From positions 596,037 through 660,036 of the forward strand of contig CAWIGP010000007.1 of assembly GCA_963835735.1 (NCBI GenBank): a stretch of DNA of 64,000 nt. Direction: 5' to 3'. The translations under genes were made by a program, and so were the position numbers. Under the pieces are notes generated by a model. It was not told the DNA's origin. It saw only the letters and a list, made by a program, of their open reading frames with translations, and ran no database searches. Origin of the DNA: DASQMT01 sp963835735. GTDB lineage: Bacteria; Actinomycetota; Thermoleophilia; Solirubrobacterales; Solirubrobacteraceae. Positions 52,682 to 61,897 of this stretch are shown one piece after another. Positions within the stretch are counted from its first letter, which is position 1. Each line of letters begins with the position of its first letter.

Positions 52682-53074
52682 ATGACCACTTCCAAGCCCA
52701 TCATTCCGCCGCACGCTACGCACGCGTACGAGCCGCACTCACGCTCCGAGGAGATCGCGGAGGTCGCAGGCGTCGCCGCCGTCGGGGGCATCCGCGCCGT
52801 CGAGGTGGTGCCCTTGGTGCTACTCGGACTCCTGGTGTGCCCGCCGCTGGCGATCCTCGCCGCCGTCGTGGTCCTGCCGCTCCTCGTTATCGCACTCGTC
52901 CTAGGGCTCGTCGTTGCGGTCCTGTCGATCCCGTACCTGCTCGTCCATCATTTCCGCGGCCACCATGGAGGCCACGCGTCGCTGTTCGCGCATCGCCTCC
53001 GTGGCGCCGGACGAGCGCTCCTCGATCTCGCGCCGCACCGGATCGTCGCCGACGCCGGCAAGGCCGACCACTGA
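52682..53074 (+). CDS. Small two-span membrane protein
   Basis: 130 residues: hydrophilic His-rich start (IPPHATHAYEPHSRSEE), one long hydrophobic region of about 55 residues that can cross the membrane twice (VVPLVLLGLLVCPPLAILAA and following), then a His/Arg-rich tail (HHFRGHHGGHASLFAHRLRG). The His clusters might bind metal. ATG 52682 has GAAGG upstream. Family not recognised. Confidence 0.7.
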   Translation: MTTSKPIIPPHATHAYEPHSRSEEIAEVAGVAAVGGIRAVEVVPLVLLGLLVCPPLAILAAVVVLPLLVIALVLGLVVAVLSIPYLLVHHFRGHHGGHASLFAHRLRGAGRALLDLAPHRIVADAGKADH

Positions 53075-53180
53075 GCGTCCGCAGCGCCTCGGCGGGGACG
53101 ACCGCATCCAACGCCAAGCGAGTGCCTCGTGCGAGAACAGACGCGGCCAAGTTCGTCCTGCGCTCGTAGGATGCACGGTC

Positions 53181-53243
53181 GTGGCGGCGCTACTCCTTCG
53201 GCGAGCTGGTCGATTCGGCGACGCCGCACCGGCGCGAGCGTAA
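53181..53243 (+). CDS. Leaderless 20-residue upstream ORF
   Basis: TAGGAT (53167-53172), a consensus-like -10 box, is 8 bases before GTG 53181. The ORF encodes VAALLLRRAGRFGDAAPARA and ends in TAA overlapping the next ATG (TAATG, 53241-53245). It probably brings ribosomes to the downstream gene, which has no good ribosome site of its own. Evidence is positional only. Confidence 0.45.
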   Translation: MAALLLRRAGRFGDAAPARA

Positions 53244-53905
53244 TGGGCGACCACCTCATCGTCCTTCACTGCGCGGTGCGGGCGTGCCCGGGCTACAGCC
53301 GCCACGAGGCTCCTTCGATGCTGATGGACGGCTCGTCGATCGCGCGCGACACCGAGCACGGTCGCGCGGTCACCGCGCAGATGACGCGCCGCCACGGAAC
53401 GCTCGAGGAAGCGATCGAGGCGGGGGTCTTCGCACTCGGCGCTGCCGAGTTGTCCAAGGGCGTCCGCCGCCAAGCGCGCGCGGCGTGTGAGGACTACTTC
53501 TACAACCGGCTCAGCCTGACGCCGAGCTACAAGCTGGGCCGTCGGGAAGAGATCGTGGAAGGTCTCGAGCTGATGCCCGACCCGATGTACCGGGCACTAG
53601 CGGACATCGTCGAGCTCGTCGTCGACGGCGACTACGAGGAGCTCCGCGTCGTGTCCGGCAATCGGCTCGAAGTCGAGGACCTGCGCCGCCGCGTCGAGGA
53701 CGATTGCCCCGAGTCGCTGGTGCTGCCGCCGCGCGAGATCTACAACGTCGAGGCGATCGCGAAGTCCGACCACCCCGACGTGCCGGGCTGGGCCTACTTT
53801 CTCGACCTGTGGACGGAGACCGGCCCCGCGCGCCTGCACATCGAGGGCGAGCTCGAGGAATCGGGCGAGCGCTTCACGGCGACGCTCAACGACGTCCTGC
53901 CCTGA
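53243..53905 (+). CDS. Hypothetical protein with acidic C-terminal domain
   Basis: 220 residues. The middle is helical (GTLEEAIEAGVFALGAAELS; YFYNRLSLTPSYKLGRREEI). The last 90 residues (LEVEDLRRRVEDDCPESLVL; PGWAYFLDLWTETGPARL; GELEESGERFTATLND) resemble small domains of unknown function found alone in other bacteria. ATG 53243 overlaps the upstream ORF stop; ATG 53320 is an alternative. It ends before a long gene-free stretch. Confidence 0.65.
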   Translation: MGDHLIVLHCAVRACPGYSRHEAPSMLMDGSSIARDTEHGRAVTAQMTRRHGTLEEAIEAGVFALGAAELSKGVRRQARAACEDYFYNRLSLTPSYKLGRREEIVEGLELMPDPMYRALADIVELVVDGDYEELRVVSGNRLEVEDLRRRVEDDCPESLVLPPREIYNVEAIAKSDHPDVPGWAYFLDLWTETGPARLHIEGELEESGERFTATLNDVLP

Positions 53906-54799
53906 TCTGGCGCCTTCCGCTCCAGTTTCGCGCCGTCGATTCCGCAGGCCGTTAAACGCGGAAAGCCCACCCGTAGGTGGACTCTCGGCCATCAGAAGAT
54001 CAGGCGGCTTACGCGGGAAGGGGACGTTCAGTTGAAGGTCTCGCCCTCTGGTTGCCCTCGCTGTCTGACCCTTCCAGGGTAGCGCGCCCCCCGAGCGCCG
54101 CCGTGGCGATCGAGTGGCAAGTCGCGATCCTTCACGTCGAGGACTCCAAAGCCGCAGCGCCGTCGCCCTCGGGGGACCCGCGGTCTCTGTCCCGAGTGCC
54201 TCAACGCGATAGCGAGTCCGGGCCGTGCTGCGACACCCGCGTCTCCGCCGCAATGGGCGAGAGCTGGGGCCGGTGATGGCGCGTGCCGGAGACCCACGTC
54301 AACGGCATCTCGCCAAGACCCGCAGCACTCGACCTGCGGAGCGCGCTGACTGCTCCTTTCCTGCATCTGGGCGTCTCCCGCGTCGGGGTCGATCCACCGC
54401 CGGCGCGCCGCTCCTTTTGCGTCAACCCAGCAGTCCGGTCGACCGCCACAGCGCTACTCCGTTTCGTCCATACTCAGCAGCGAGCGGGCGGTCGAACCGG
54501 TGCGCCAAGACTGCTCCTTTGCCGAGAAGCAGGAGCCTCAGCCCTGCGCTCCTGGTCGTCGTCCCGAGCGGGAGCCCGCGCCGACCCGTCGCTCGCGCTC
54601 GCAAACCGTCCCTTTGCGAGCGTCTCCGGGACATGACTTGACGCCCGCGCTGCGCAAGCCTGCCGCACGATGCCGCCGTGATCACCGGCCGAATCGACCG
54701 GCGACCCCGGAGCCGTCACGCTGCTGACCGCAGAGACGCGATTATCGGCCGCGGCGATCGCTCCTGCGATCGCCGCGACCGTGATTCGCCGCCGGAAGG
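53906..54799. other. Gene-free stretch
   Basis: No frame here has the composition or conserved motifs of a real protein, and no tRNA or other structured RNA was recognised. A small hairpin (CCACC-CGTA-GGTGG, 53967-53980) follows the upstream gene and may end its transcript. The stretch closes with the strong hairpin at 54751-54776. Confidence 0.6.
54751..54776 (-). terminator. Hairpin after the tautomerase gene
   Basis: GCGGCGATCGC (54751-54761) pairs perfectly with GCGATCGCCGC (54766-54776) around TCCT. It lies 24 bases beyond the tautomerase stop on the minus strand. No T tract follows. Confidence 0.7.
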
Positions 54800-55024
54800 C
54801 TAGGCGGGCACGCCGGCCGCGAGGGCCTTGACGTCTTCGGTGCTCAGCGGCTTGCCGCCGACGCCCATGTCGCCGCTTGCGACCTCCTCGACGACGACCC
54901 AGGTCACCGGGCGCATGTTCTCGCCTTCGATCGAGACCATCGCGTCGGTGAGGCGCTCGATGATCTCGCGCTTCTGGTCGGGCGTGAAGACGTCCTCGAT
55001 GAGCTTGACGTTGATGATTGGCAT
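54800..55024 (-). CDS. 4-oxalocrotonate tautomerase-family protein
   Basis: 74 residues beginning Met-Pro; removal of Met would expose the catalytic N-terminal proline (PIINVKLIEDVF). DQKREIIERLTDAMVSIEGE and RPVTWVVVEEVASGDMGVGG match the rest of the short family. Enzymes of this group isomerise unsaturated keto acids in aromatic ring-cleavage routes. CAGGAGGAAC precedes the ATG. It lies 37 bases after the hydrolase, in one operon. Confidence 0.92.
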   Translation of the reverse strand: MPIINVKLIEDVFTPDQKREIIERLTDAMVSIEGENMRPVTWVVVEEVASGDMGVGGKPLSTEDVKALAAGVPA

Positions 55025-55060
55025 TGTTCCTCCTGGTGGTTGGATTGGCTCGCCGCGTGC

Positions 55061-55940
55061 TCAGGCAGGCGGCGCGATAAGTGGTTGTGCCGGGTCGTCG
55101 AGTTGGAGTCGCCGGGCGTCGTCGGCGGCGATCGAGTTTCGGGTCAGGAACTCCGCCAGCGCCTGGGCGACCGGCTCGGGACGCTGGATCTGCAGGAGAT
55201 GTCCGACCCTGTCGATCGTGCGTTCCTCGACGTGCGGGAGCGAGGAGCGCAGGAACTCGGCGATCTCCACCCACAGCGGCTGGGTGTCCGCGCCGATCAC
55301 GGATAGGACCGGTCTGCGAATGGCGGCAGCCTGCTCGGGCCCGAACGTCCACTCGGTCGAGGGCGGGCAGCTCGACTCCGAAGAAGGTGTCGGCATCCTT
55401 GATCGACTGCGTAACCACACCCGGGATCCGCTCCTCGAGCAACGCTCGACACTCCTCCCAGTCGAGGCCGCTTGCGGCGGACACGAACATGGCAAACGCG
55501 CCCGAGTGGTCACCGCTTCCGTATGCCTCGAACACCGGGCTGGCGGCCTTCAAGAACGCATCGCCGAGAGGCAACGACACCAGCGTCGGCTCCAGCAGAG
55601 TGAGCGTGTGCACCTTCTCGGGGTGGTCGAGGGCCAGTTGGGCTGCGATCGACGCGCCGGTGGAGTGGCCCGCGATGTGAGCGCGCCGGACACCGAGCTG
55701 CTCGAGCAACGCCGCGGCGTCGGCGGCGTGATCGGCGATGCTCACCGGCGGCGGAGTGTGGGTGCTGCCGACCCAACCCCGCTTGTGGTAGTGGATCAGC
55801 TGGTAGCGGTCGGCCAGTGCCGGCTCTGCAAGGAGCGGCACGAAGCAGTCGGCGATCAGCATGTCGATCAGCAGCACGGGCTCCCCTGCTCCGCGCATCT
55901 CGTATTCCAGTGCTGCGCCGTTGACGTTGATGCTGTCCAT
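55061..55940 (-). CDS. Alpha/beta hydrolase (frameshifted)
   Basis: About 292 residues after repair. The nucleophile elbow is IAGHSTGASIA. One extra base near 55356 separates GVELPALD from the C-terminal frame (WTFGPEQAAAIRRPVLSVIG; DRVGHLLQIQRPEPVAQALA with the catalytic His). The arrangement resembles enol-lactonase-type hydrolases. AGGAGG precedes ATG 55940. With the tautomerase it could serve part of an aromatic or keto-acid degradation route. It is controlled from the shared operator at 55998-56023. Confidence 0.83.
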
Positions 55941-55997
55941 GGATCCTCCTGGTCGGTTCTTGGCGTTGGCCTTTAACCCATGGGCGTGAGCAGGGCG

Positions 55998-56026
55998 GTT
56001 ACGGCTGTAACTCGCTCGGTTACGCT
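55998..56026. promoter_or_regulatory. Three-half-site operator and promoter between divergent genes
   Basis: GTTAC (55998-56002), GTAAC (56007-56011) and GTTAC (56019-56023) occupy the gap between the hydrolase and the TPR regulator. The first two form GTTAC-GGCT-GTAAC; the third repeats the first exactly 21 bases, two helical turns, downstream. The third overlaps TACGCT (56021-56026), a -10 box 9 bases before ATG 56036. Confidence 0.65.
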
Positions 56027-56035
56027 GGCGCTGCG

Positions 56036-58106
56036 ATGAGCGATGAGGGCGGTGAGGCCGTCGTCCAGAGCGGGCGCGACGCGGCAGCGCGGGGCGACTG
56101 GCAGGCAGCCTTCGACCTGCTGATGAAGGCGGACACGGGCGGTTTCGCCGGCCCCGCCGAGCTACCGCTTCTCGGGGAGGTGGCCTACGCGGCCGGACAC
56201 CTCGATGTGGCGATTGAGGCATGGGAGCGTGCTCACGCGGCCTGCGTGCAGGCGGGCGATCACGTCGCGGCAGCCGGGGCGGCGGTCCGAGTCGCGATGC
56301 ACCTGCTTTTCGACACCACCCTCATGGCCCCGGTGCGGGGCTGGCTGGCGCGCGCGGAGCACCTGCTCGACGGGCAGGATGAGAATCCCGCGCACGCGTG
56401 GCTTGCGGCAGTCCGCGCATACGAGCGGATGCTGACGGGCGACCTGACCGGTGCTCGCCCGTGGGCCCGGCGCGCCATCGAGGTGGGCGCGAAGTGCGAC
56501 CCGGCGGCGTGTGCAATCGGGCGGGTCGCAGAAGCACGCCTGCTGATCCTGGACGGTGATGTCGAGCAGGGCCTCGCGCTGCTCAACGACGTGGGAGTGG
56601 CGACGGTCTCCGGCGACCTCGACGCGCTCTCGACCGGGGTCGTCTACTGCGAGCTCGTATGCGCCCTGCAGGGACTCGCGCAGTACGACGTGGCCGAGGA
56701 ATGGACCGAGGCGATGGAGCGGTGGTGCAAGACGGATGCGATCGGGAGCCTGCATGGGCGCTGCCGGGTCCACCGGGCGGAGATCCTCAGGCTGCGCGGG
56801 TCGTGCAGCGAGGCTGAGACGGAGGCCCTCGGCGCGTGCGAGGAGTTGCGCCCGTACTTGCGGCGCGAGATGGGATGGCCGTTGACCGAGCTCGGGCGGA
56901 TCCGACTTCGCAGGGGAAACATCGACGGCGCCGAGGACGCCTTTCTGGCCGCCCATCGTGCCGGCTGGGATCCGCAGCCCGGTCTCGCGCTCGTGCGGCT
57001 GGCCCAGGGCGACGTAGCCACGGCGGCCGCGTCGATCCGCGACGCGCTTGAGCATCCGATGCGAGTGCCCTTCAAGGAGCTGCCGCCGGACACCGATCTG
57101 CAGCGGGCGCCGCTGCTCGAGGCGCAGGTCGAGATCGAGATCGCGGCCGGCGACATCGCCCGGTCGCGCTTGGCCGCCGATGAGTTGACGCGGGTGGCCG
57201 CCCGGTTCGAAAGCAAGGCGCTGGTCGCTAGCGCGAGCCTTGCTAACGGAAGGGTGCAGCTCGCCGAGGGCGATCCGGCGGACGCGGAGCGGTTCTGCGC
57301 CGAAGCCGCGCGGCTGTGGAGCGAGGTCGGCGCGCCATACGAGGCGGCGCTGGCGCGGGCCGCTTTCGCCGACGCCCTGCGCGCGACCGGAAATGAGCAC
57401 CGGGCCGCTCTGGAGTTCGAAGCGGCCCGCATCGTCCTCGACCGGATCGAAGCCGAGCCGACGGCCGACGACGCGGTGACGGTCGAGCCGGACGGCGGCG
57501 CAAAGAAGCTCCCTGTCACCGACGTCAACGTGTTCCGCCGGGAGGGCGACTACTGGTCGGTGGTCTTCGAGGGACGCACCGTGCGCGTGCGAGACCTCAA
57601 GGGCATCCGCTACCTCGCCCGGTTGCTCGCCGACCCTGGCCGCGAATTCCACGTGCTCGACCTCGTCGCCGCCGAAAGCGGCCGGCTCCCCGCGGCCGAG
57701 AGTGGCCGTGCGGCCGGCCTGTCGCACACCGGCCCCGGCGATGCCGGTGAGATGCTCGACGCGCGCGCCAAGGACGCGTACCGCCGGCGCTTCGCCGAGA
57801 TCGAGGACGACATCGAACAGGCGCGCGCCTTCGGGGACACCGAGCGAGCCGCACAGGCAGACGCGGAACGCGACTTCCTCGATACGAGAGCTGTCGCGCG
57901 CGGTCGGCCTCGGGGGCCGCGACCGACGTGCCGCCTCAACGTCCGAGCGAGCGCGAGTCAGCGTGACCCGCGCGCTCCGCCAGGTCATAGCCCGCATCGA
58001 GGAGCACCATCCCGAGCTCGCCGTGCATCTCGACCGGACGATCCGCACCGGCACGTACTGCGCCTACGTCCCCGACCCCCGCATTCCCGCCGCTTGGAGG
58101 TTCTGA
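56036..58106 (+). CDS. TPR-domain regulator with GIRYLARLL-type C-terminal domain (frameshifted)
   Basis: About 689 residues. Residues 1-490 are TPR-like helices closely related to those of the protein at 42082 (GDWQAAFDLLMKADTGGFAG; LCALQGLAQYDVAEEWTEAM-type repeats). The C-terminal part reads DYWSVVFEGRTVRVRDLKGI, RYLARLLADPGREFHVLDLV and DARAKDAYRRRFAEIEDDIE. After one extra base near 57886 it reads RAVGLGGRDRRAASTSERAR and TYCAYVPDPRIPAAWRF. This ending is widespread on actinobacterial ATPase/TPR signalling proteins. It has no LuxR HTH. It probably senses or controls the divergent hydrolase/tautomerase pair. Confidence 0.8.
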
Positions 58107-58637
58107 CATCGGCCCGCGTTCGGCTGGATCGAAGCTTGCCGCGCGGACCTCACGCCAGCGGCAATTCGTGGTGTGACCGATCGGCCCCGTCCGCGCGGAG
58201 CGGAGTTGCGCGGGTATCTCGCCGACACTGCGGTAAGCAGCCGGCACCCGCATTCGTGAAGCAGCGAGCACGCCTGCTTCGCTGTCGCCATGCTCGCATT
58301 GGGCGAGGACCGAGCGTGCGATCCGGCCAGTCGCCCGCTACCGCTCGGGTGTGACAAGCAGGCGGGCGCAGCCTTCACTAACACGTCCGAGAAGGACAAC
58401 TCCCGGACATGACCGGCGCTCCCGCTGCCGCGGGCAAGCAGGCGTCCCAGTCCCCGCTGACGAGACGACTGGCTGGGACGAGCAGCAGCAGCCCCCGCGC
58501 GGATCATGGCGACTGCTGCTTACGGCCTGTCAGGGGCAGTGCTGCCGCTCTATCCTTGGAGTCAGCGCTCGGGGTATCCGTCTCTTCTTCTCTTGCGCGA
58601 CACGGGTTCGAAGAGGCAGGAAAGGCAAGGTACGGCC
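58107..58637. other. Gene-free stretch
   Basis: Neither strand shows a frame with convincing codon structure or motifs, and I see no RNA gene. It lies between the TPR regulator and a small hypothetical gene. No strong palindrome was found. Confidence 0.5.
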
Positions 58638-58874
58638 GTGGCTATTCATCGGTTCAGCGAGGCGACGCTGGACGCGCTCCTGGCCGCGTTGCGGGCTCGC
58701 GCGGCCAGCCATCCCGGCAATCCGGCGCTCATCGCATGCTGGCCGGACGTGCCCGAGGAGCGCATGGCCGCCGGCTGCATCGCGCTGGCCGGTCGCGGGC
58801 ACGCGATCGAGCGCGTGCGGTTGCCGGGTCGGACCTCCGGCATGACGCGCACCGGCTGGGCGGTCGCGCGCTGA
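58638..58874 (+). CDS. Small hypothetical protein
   Basis: 78 residues from GTG 58638, with AAAGGCAAGG about 10 bases upstream. Sequence AIHRFSEATLDALLAALRAR, then GNPALIACWPDVPEERMAAG and LAGRGHAIERVRLPGRT suggests a small alpha/beta protein with a single cysteine. Family not recognised; coding potential rests on composition and the ribosome site. Confidence 0.5.
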   Translation: MAIHRFSEATLDALLAALRARAASHPGNPALIACWPDVPEERMAAGCIALAGRGHAIERVRLPGRTSGMTRTGWAVAR

Positions 58875-59086
58875 AGTCCCCCGCCCGGGGACTACAATGG
58901 TCTGTCCAGGGTTGTTTCAGCGCTCCTGCGAAGCGACTTCGCGCAGAGCACCGCCCGGCCCCCGCCGAACGGCGATCTCCACGGACAGTTTCGTCCCTAG
59001 CGACGGAAGAACCGTCCATCCTGATGAGCATCCGGACGCCGCGCACGATGCCCGGCGCCTACCTGCCGGGAAACGAGAGCTGAGTC

Positions 59087-59326
59087 ATGCGCAATCGACA
59101 CATTCCGCGCCTGTGCCGCGACTGCCAGGCGCCGATGGCGGGCGACCAGGACGCATGCTGGCGTTGCGGTGCCAAGTGGGCGTCGGAAGAGGCGCCGCGG
59201 ACGACGCTGCGGCTCGCTCACAGTGCGAGCCGGACGCGCCTGGACGCGGAGCGCTGGACCAACGAGGGCGGCAGCTTCGCGTCCGACGAGGTCGCGCCGC
59301 TTGCGGCTGTCAGCGCGAGGGGATGA
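59087..59326 (+). CDS. Zinc-ribbon small protein
   Basis: 79 residues. Two cysteine pairs (CRDC, residues 10-13, and CWRC, residues 24-27) make a rubredoxin-like zinc knuckle; the rest is polar. No known partner. The next gene starts one base after its stop, and a third overlaps that, so this is the first gene of a short operon ending in a transglutaminase. The 212 bases upstream include TACAAT (58893-58898), a possible distant -10 box. Confidence 0.68.
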   Translation: MRNRHIPRLCRDCQAPMAGDQDACWRCGAKWASEEAPRTTLRLAHSASRTRLDAERWTNEGGSFASDEVAPLAAVSARG

Positions 59327-59327
59327 G

Positions 59328-59831
59328 GTGCTGTCGCACGCGGCCGGCGCGTCGCAGGAGGCCGAGCGCCAGCTCACCGCCGCGGTCGATCGCCACCGTG
59401 AGGCGCTCGCCTCGATGGGGGAGCTGGGCCGCCCCGAGTCCGGCCAGCACGTCGCGGTCAAGGCGGTCGGCCGTGCCGTGCAGCTCGTCGTCTTCGCGCT
59501 CAGGCATGCGGCGCAATGCGGCGTACCCCACGAGCGGCTCGTCGAGCTGACCGGATGGGATGACCAGCTCGTCGACGAAGCACTCGCCCGATCTCCCGAC
59601 CCGCGCTTCATCGCGCGGATGGCACCGGCCGTGCTCGACGCCGACGCGGTCGCACGGGCCGCGGCAGGCATCGAGGCGACCACGCGCCTGCAGGCCCTGA
59701 CGCAGCGCATCCTCGCCGACGTCGGCGACGAGGCGTGGTCGCCGGCGCCCGACGATCTCGCCGACCTGCACGAGCGCCTGGACGCCGAATGGCGCTCGTG
59801 GCGCCACGCGCTCGGACGACCGCAGCCGTGA
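59328..59831 (+). CDS. Hypothetical helical protein
   Basis: 167 residues, mostly helix-forming (AERQLTAAVDRHREALASMG; VGRAVQLVVFALRHAAQCGV; HERLVELTGWDDQLVDEALA). GTG 59328 lies one base after the zinc-ribbon stop. The stop overlaps the transglutaminase GTG. No family recognised. Confidence 0.62.
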   Translation: MLSHAAGASQEAERQLTAAVDRHREALASMGELGRPESGQHVAVKAVGRAVQLVVFALRHAAQCGVPHERLVELTGWDDQLVDEALARSPDPRFIARMAPAVLDADAVARAAAGIEATTRLQALTQRILADVGDEAWSPAPDDLADLHERLDAEWRSWRHALGRPQP

Positions 59832-60688
59832 CAGGGCTCAGCTCGGCGCCCGGTCACGCGCGGAGTAGCGTGTGCGGCGTTCCCCCCGACGACGACAGGC
59901 CGCTGACCCTGACGGTCGGATGCACGTTCGGCTTCGAGACGCCGCAGCCGGTCTCGGCCGTGCTCCAGGTCGCGCCGTCGGGGAGCGACGTCCAGCTGCG
60001 CGCCGAACGCTGGGACACCGGCGTCGAGCATCACGGGTACGTCGACCTGTACTCCAACCGGTGCGAGCGGGTCATGATCGCCGCGGGCGCGTCACGCCTC
60101 GCCTACGAGGCCGAGGTCGTGCTGTCCTCGCCGCGCGATCGGATCGCTCCCGGCACGTCCGAGACGCCGATCGGGTCGCTACCCGACGAGCACATCGCGT
60201 TCGTCATGCCGAGCCGCTTCTGCCTTCCCGACGAGCTCGGGCACGAGGCGTGGCAGCGTTTCGGCGACGTCACGCCCGGCTGGGAGCGCGTGCAGGCGAT
60301 CGTCGACTTCGTACACGATCACCTCGAGTGGGTGGCCGGCGCGTCGAACCCGTGGACCACGGCGGTCGACGCCTACCGCGCCGGTCAGGGCGTCTGCCGC
60401 GACTTCGCGCACCTGGCGATCACGTTCTGCCGCGCGTTGAACATCCCCGCGCGCTACGTGTGCGGCTACATACCGGACATCGACGTGCCGCCGCCCGCGG
60501 AGCCGATGGACTTCGCCGCCTGGTTCGAGGTCTACCTCGACGACGCATGGCACACGTTCGACGCCCGCAACAACCGCCGCCGCGTCGGCCGGGTCGTCGT
60601 CGGCCGGGGACGCGACGCTGTCGACGTCGCGTTGCTCACGACGTTCGGCCCGGTGACGCTGACGGAGTTCGAGGTCCGCGCGGCCTAG
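59828..60688 (+). CDS. Transglutaminase-like cysteine protease-fold protein
   Basis: 286 residues. The N-terminal domain begins LTLTVGCTFGFETPQPVSAV, as in bacterial transglutaminase-like proteins. The core has the catalytic Cys in GQGVCRDFAHLAITFCRAL, then ARYVCGYIPD. The catalytic His and Asp lie in AWHTFDARN. No signal peptide, so it acts in the cytoplasm. GTG 59828 overlaps the upstream stop; an internal GTG near 59873 is an alternative start, closer to where the family usually begins. Confidence 0.9.
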   Translation: MTGLSSAPGHARSSVCGVPPDDDRPLTLTVGCTFGFETPQPVSAVLQVAPSGSDVQLRAERWDTGVEHHGYVDLYSNRCERVMIAAGASRLAYEAEVVLSSPRDRIAPGTSETPIGSLPDEHIAFVMPSRFCLPDELGHEAWQRFGDVTPGWERVQAIVDFVHDHLEWVAGASNPWTTAVDAYRAGQGVCRDFAHLAITFCRALNIPARYVCGYIPDIDVPPPAEPMDFAAWFEVYLDDAWHTFDARNNRRRVGRVVVGRGRDAVDVALLTTFGPVTLTEFEVRAA

Positions 60689-60795
60689 GTGCCGCTCCCA
60701 GAGAAGCTCCGGTGCGTGAAGAGCCGGTGGAACCCGACCGTCACACCCAGGCCGGTCAGCACGTAGAGGAGCGCGAAGACGATCAGGTCGCTCGG
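60685..60795 (-). pseudogene. Fragment of a fatty-acid desaturase
   Basis: Thirty-six codons on the minus strand read SDLIVFALLYVLTGLGVTVG followed by FHRLFTHRSF, the first membrane helix and first histidine box of acyl-CoA desaturases. The frame stops six residues later, inside the end of the transglutaminase gene. The rest of the enzyme, with the second and third His boxes, is absent downstream, so this is a deletion remnant. Confidence 0.65.
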
Positions 60796-60877
60796 CCCGC
60801 AGCATCCGCGCCCAGAACCACCGGGTCGCGCCCGGACGACGTAGCCGCACGCGAGGTCGAAGCCGAGGCGAAGCGTG

Positions 60878-61090
60878 TCACTGCGACGGTCGGCCGTTGC
60901 TGGCGGTGTCGCCTCCCACCGAGCCGTCCAGACCGGTGCGGCGTTCGGCTTGGCGTGGATCCTCGGCCTCGACCTTCCGGACAGCCTCGGCCTTCTGAGC
61001 CGGCGACGGGCCTGTGCGCTCGGCCTTCGCCTTCTCGCGCGCTTCCTTGTTTTCGCGGCGGCGACGCTTCGCCGCCTTCTTGTCTGCCAA
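60878..61090 (-). CDS. Small basic protein of unknown function
   Basis: 70 residues, starting TTG with GGGGAGG upstream. The N-terminal half is highly charged and helical (ADKKAAKRRRRENKEAREKA), and the rest is polar and Gly/Ser-rich. It may bind nucleic acid, but that is a guess from composition. Family not recognised. Confidence 0.5.
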   Translation of the reverse strand: MADKKAAKRRRRENKEAREKAKAERTGPSPAQKAEAVRKVEAEDPRQAERRTGLDGSVGGDTASNGRPSQ

Positions 61091-61681
61091 GGGGACCTCC
61101 CCGCGATCGCGAGCCCGGACTCGGCCGACTATCCGGTCGAGTCGACGCGCGCGAAGACGCGCCTGTCGAGGCCGAGTAAAGCAGCGCTCGTTCCTGCACG
61201 CCAGGGGAGGTGGTCATTCGCGTGCTCGGCCACGCTGCGCTGGCTCTCCCGAGGCGTTCCCGCTAGCGGATTCCACCTCGACGCGGCTCGCGTGCATCAG
61301 CCCCTCCTGCACGATCGGGTAGAGCGCGAGGGCGGCGCTCGACGACTGCTTCGAGAACGGGACCAGCCCCGCGGTCGATCCCGTTTGCCTCAAGGGTGCG
61401 TTGCCTCGTCGCGCTGGGCGCGTGTCGGCGTAGAACCGCTCTCGGGCCGGGATTGTTGGCCGCAGGGCCAGCCTCGAACTCCACCCTACTCTCAATCGTG
61501 TCGGCGCGAGCCGAGTTTCGTAGGCATCTCCCGGATCCTCCTGGCCAACGAGGCGGCGCTGAGCGCGATCAGGCGCAGAACCAAGCGGATGTCGGCGAGC
61601 GGCGCCGGTGACGCGCCACGCATGAAGAGATGAGCGCCCGAGTGCTCGTGCCGATCCGGCATAGAAGAATCTCGGCTGACC
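61091..61681. other. Gene-free stretch
   Basis: Open frames on the minus strand here have no recognisable motif, no ribosome site and no agreement with neighbours, so none is called. No RNA gene or strong hairpin was seen. Confidence 0.5.
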
Positions 61682-61897
61682 GTGCCCGTGTACGTATACC
61701 GCCGCCAGGACGGTTCGACCTTCGAGATCGAGCAGCGCATCACCGAGGACAGCCTGGTCAGCTGCCCGACGACCGGGCAGAAGGTCGAGCGCGTGCTTCA
61801 GCCGTTCAGCCCGCGTTACAGGGGCACCGGGTTCTACTCGACGGACCACCGGAGACCCAAGGCCAAGGAGCAGCCGAACGACGGTGGCGGAAAGTGA
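61682..61897 (+). CDS. FmdB-like small protein lacking its zinc cysteines
   Basis: 71 residues. PVYVYRRQDGSTFEIEQRIT and RYRGTGFYSTDHRR match the start and end of the FmdB regulatory family. FmdB proteins normally have two cysteine pairs for zinc. Here the first pair is replaced (RRQDG) and the second keeps one Cys (CPTTGQ), so zinc binding is unlikely. GTG 61682 is the start. Its end overlaps the start of the LuxR-like gene by 14 bases. Confidence 0.7.
   Translation: MPVYVYRRQDGSTFEIEQRITEDSLVSCPTTGQKVERVLQPFSPRYRGTGFYSTDHRRPKAKEQPNDGGGK

Noticed and set aside
54370..54420. T-loop-like 'ggtcgatcc' suggesting a tRNA
   Set aside because: No acceptor stem, anticodon arm or D-arm can be fitted around it.
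54225..54641. Overlapping open frames in the 53.9-54.8 kb gap
   Set aside because: Low-complexity Arg/Ser/Pro composition, no ribosome site and no recognisable motif.
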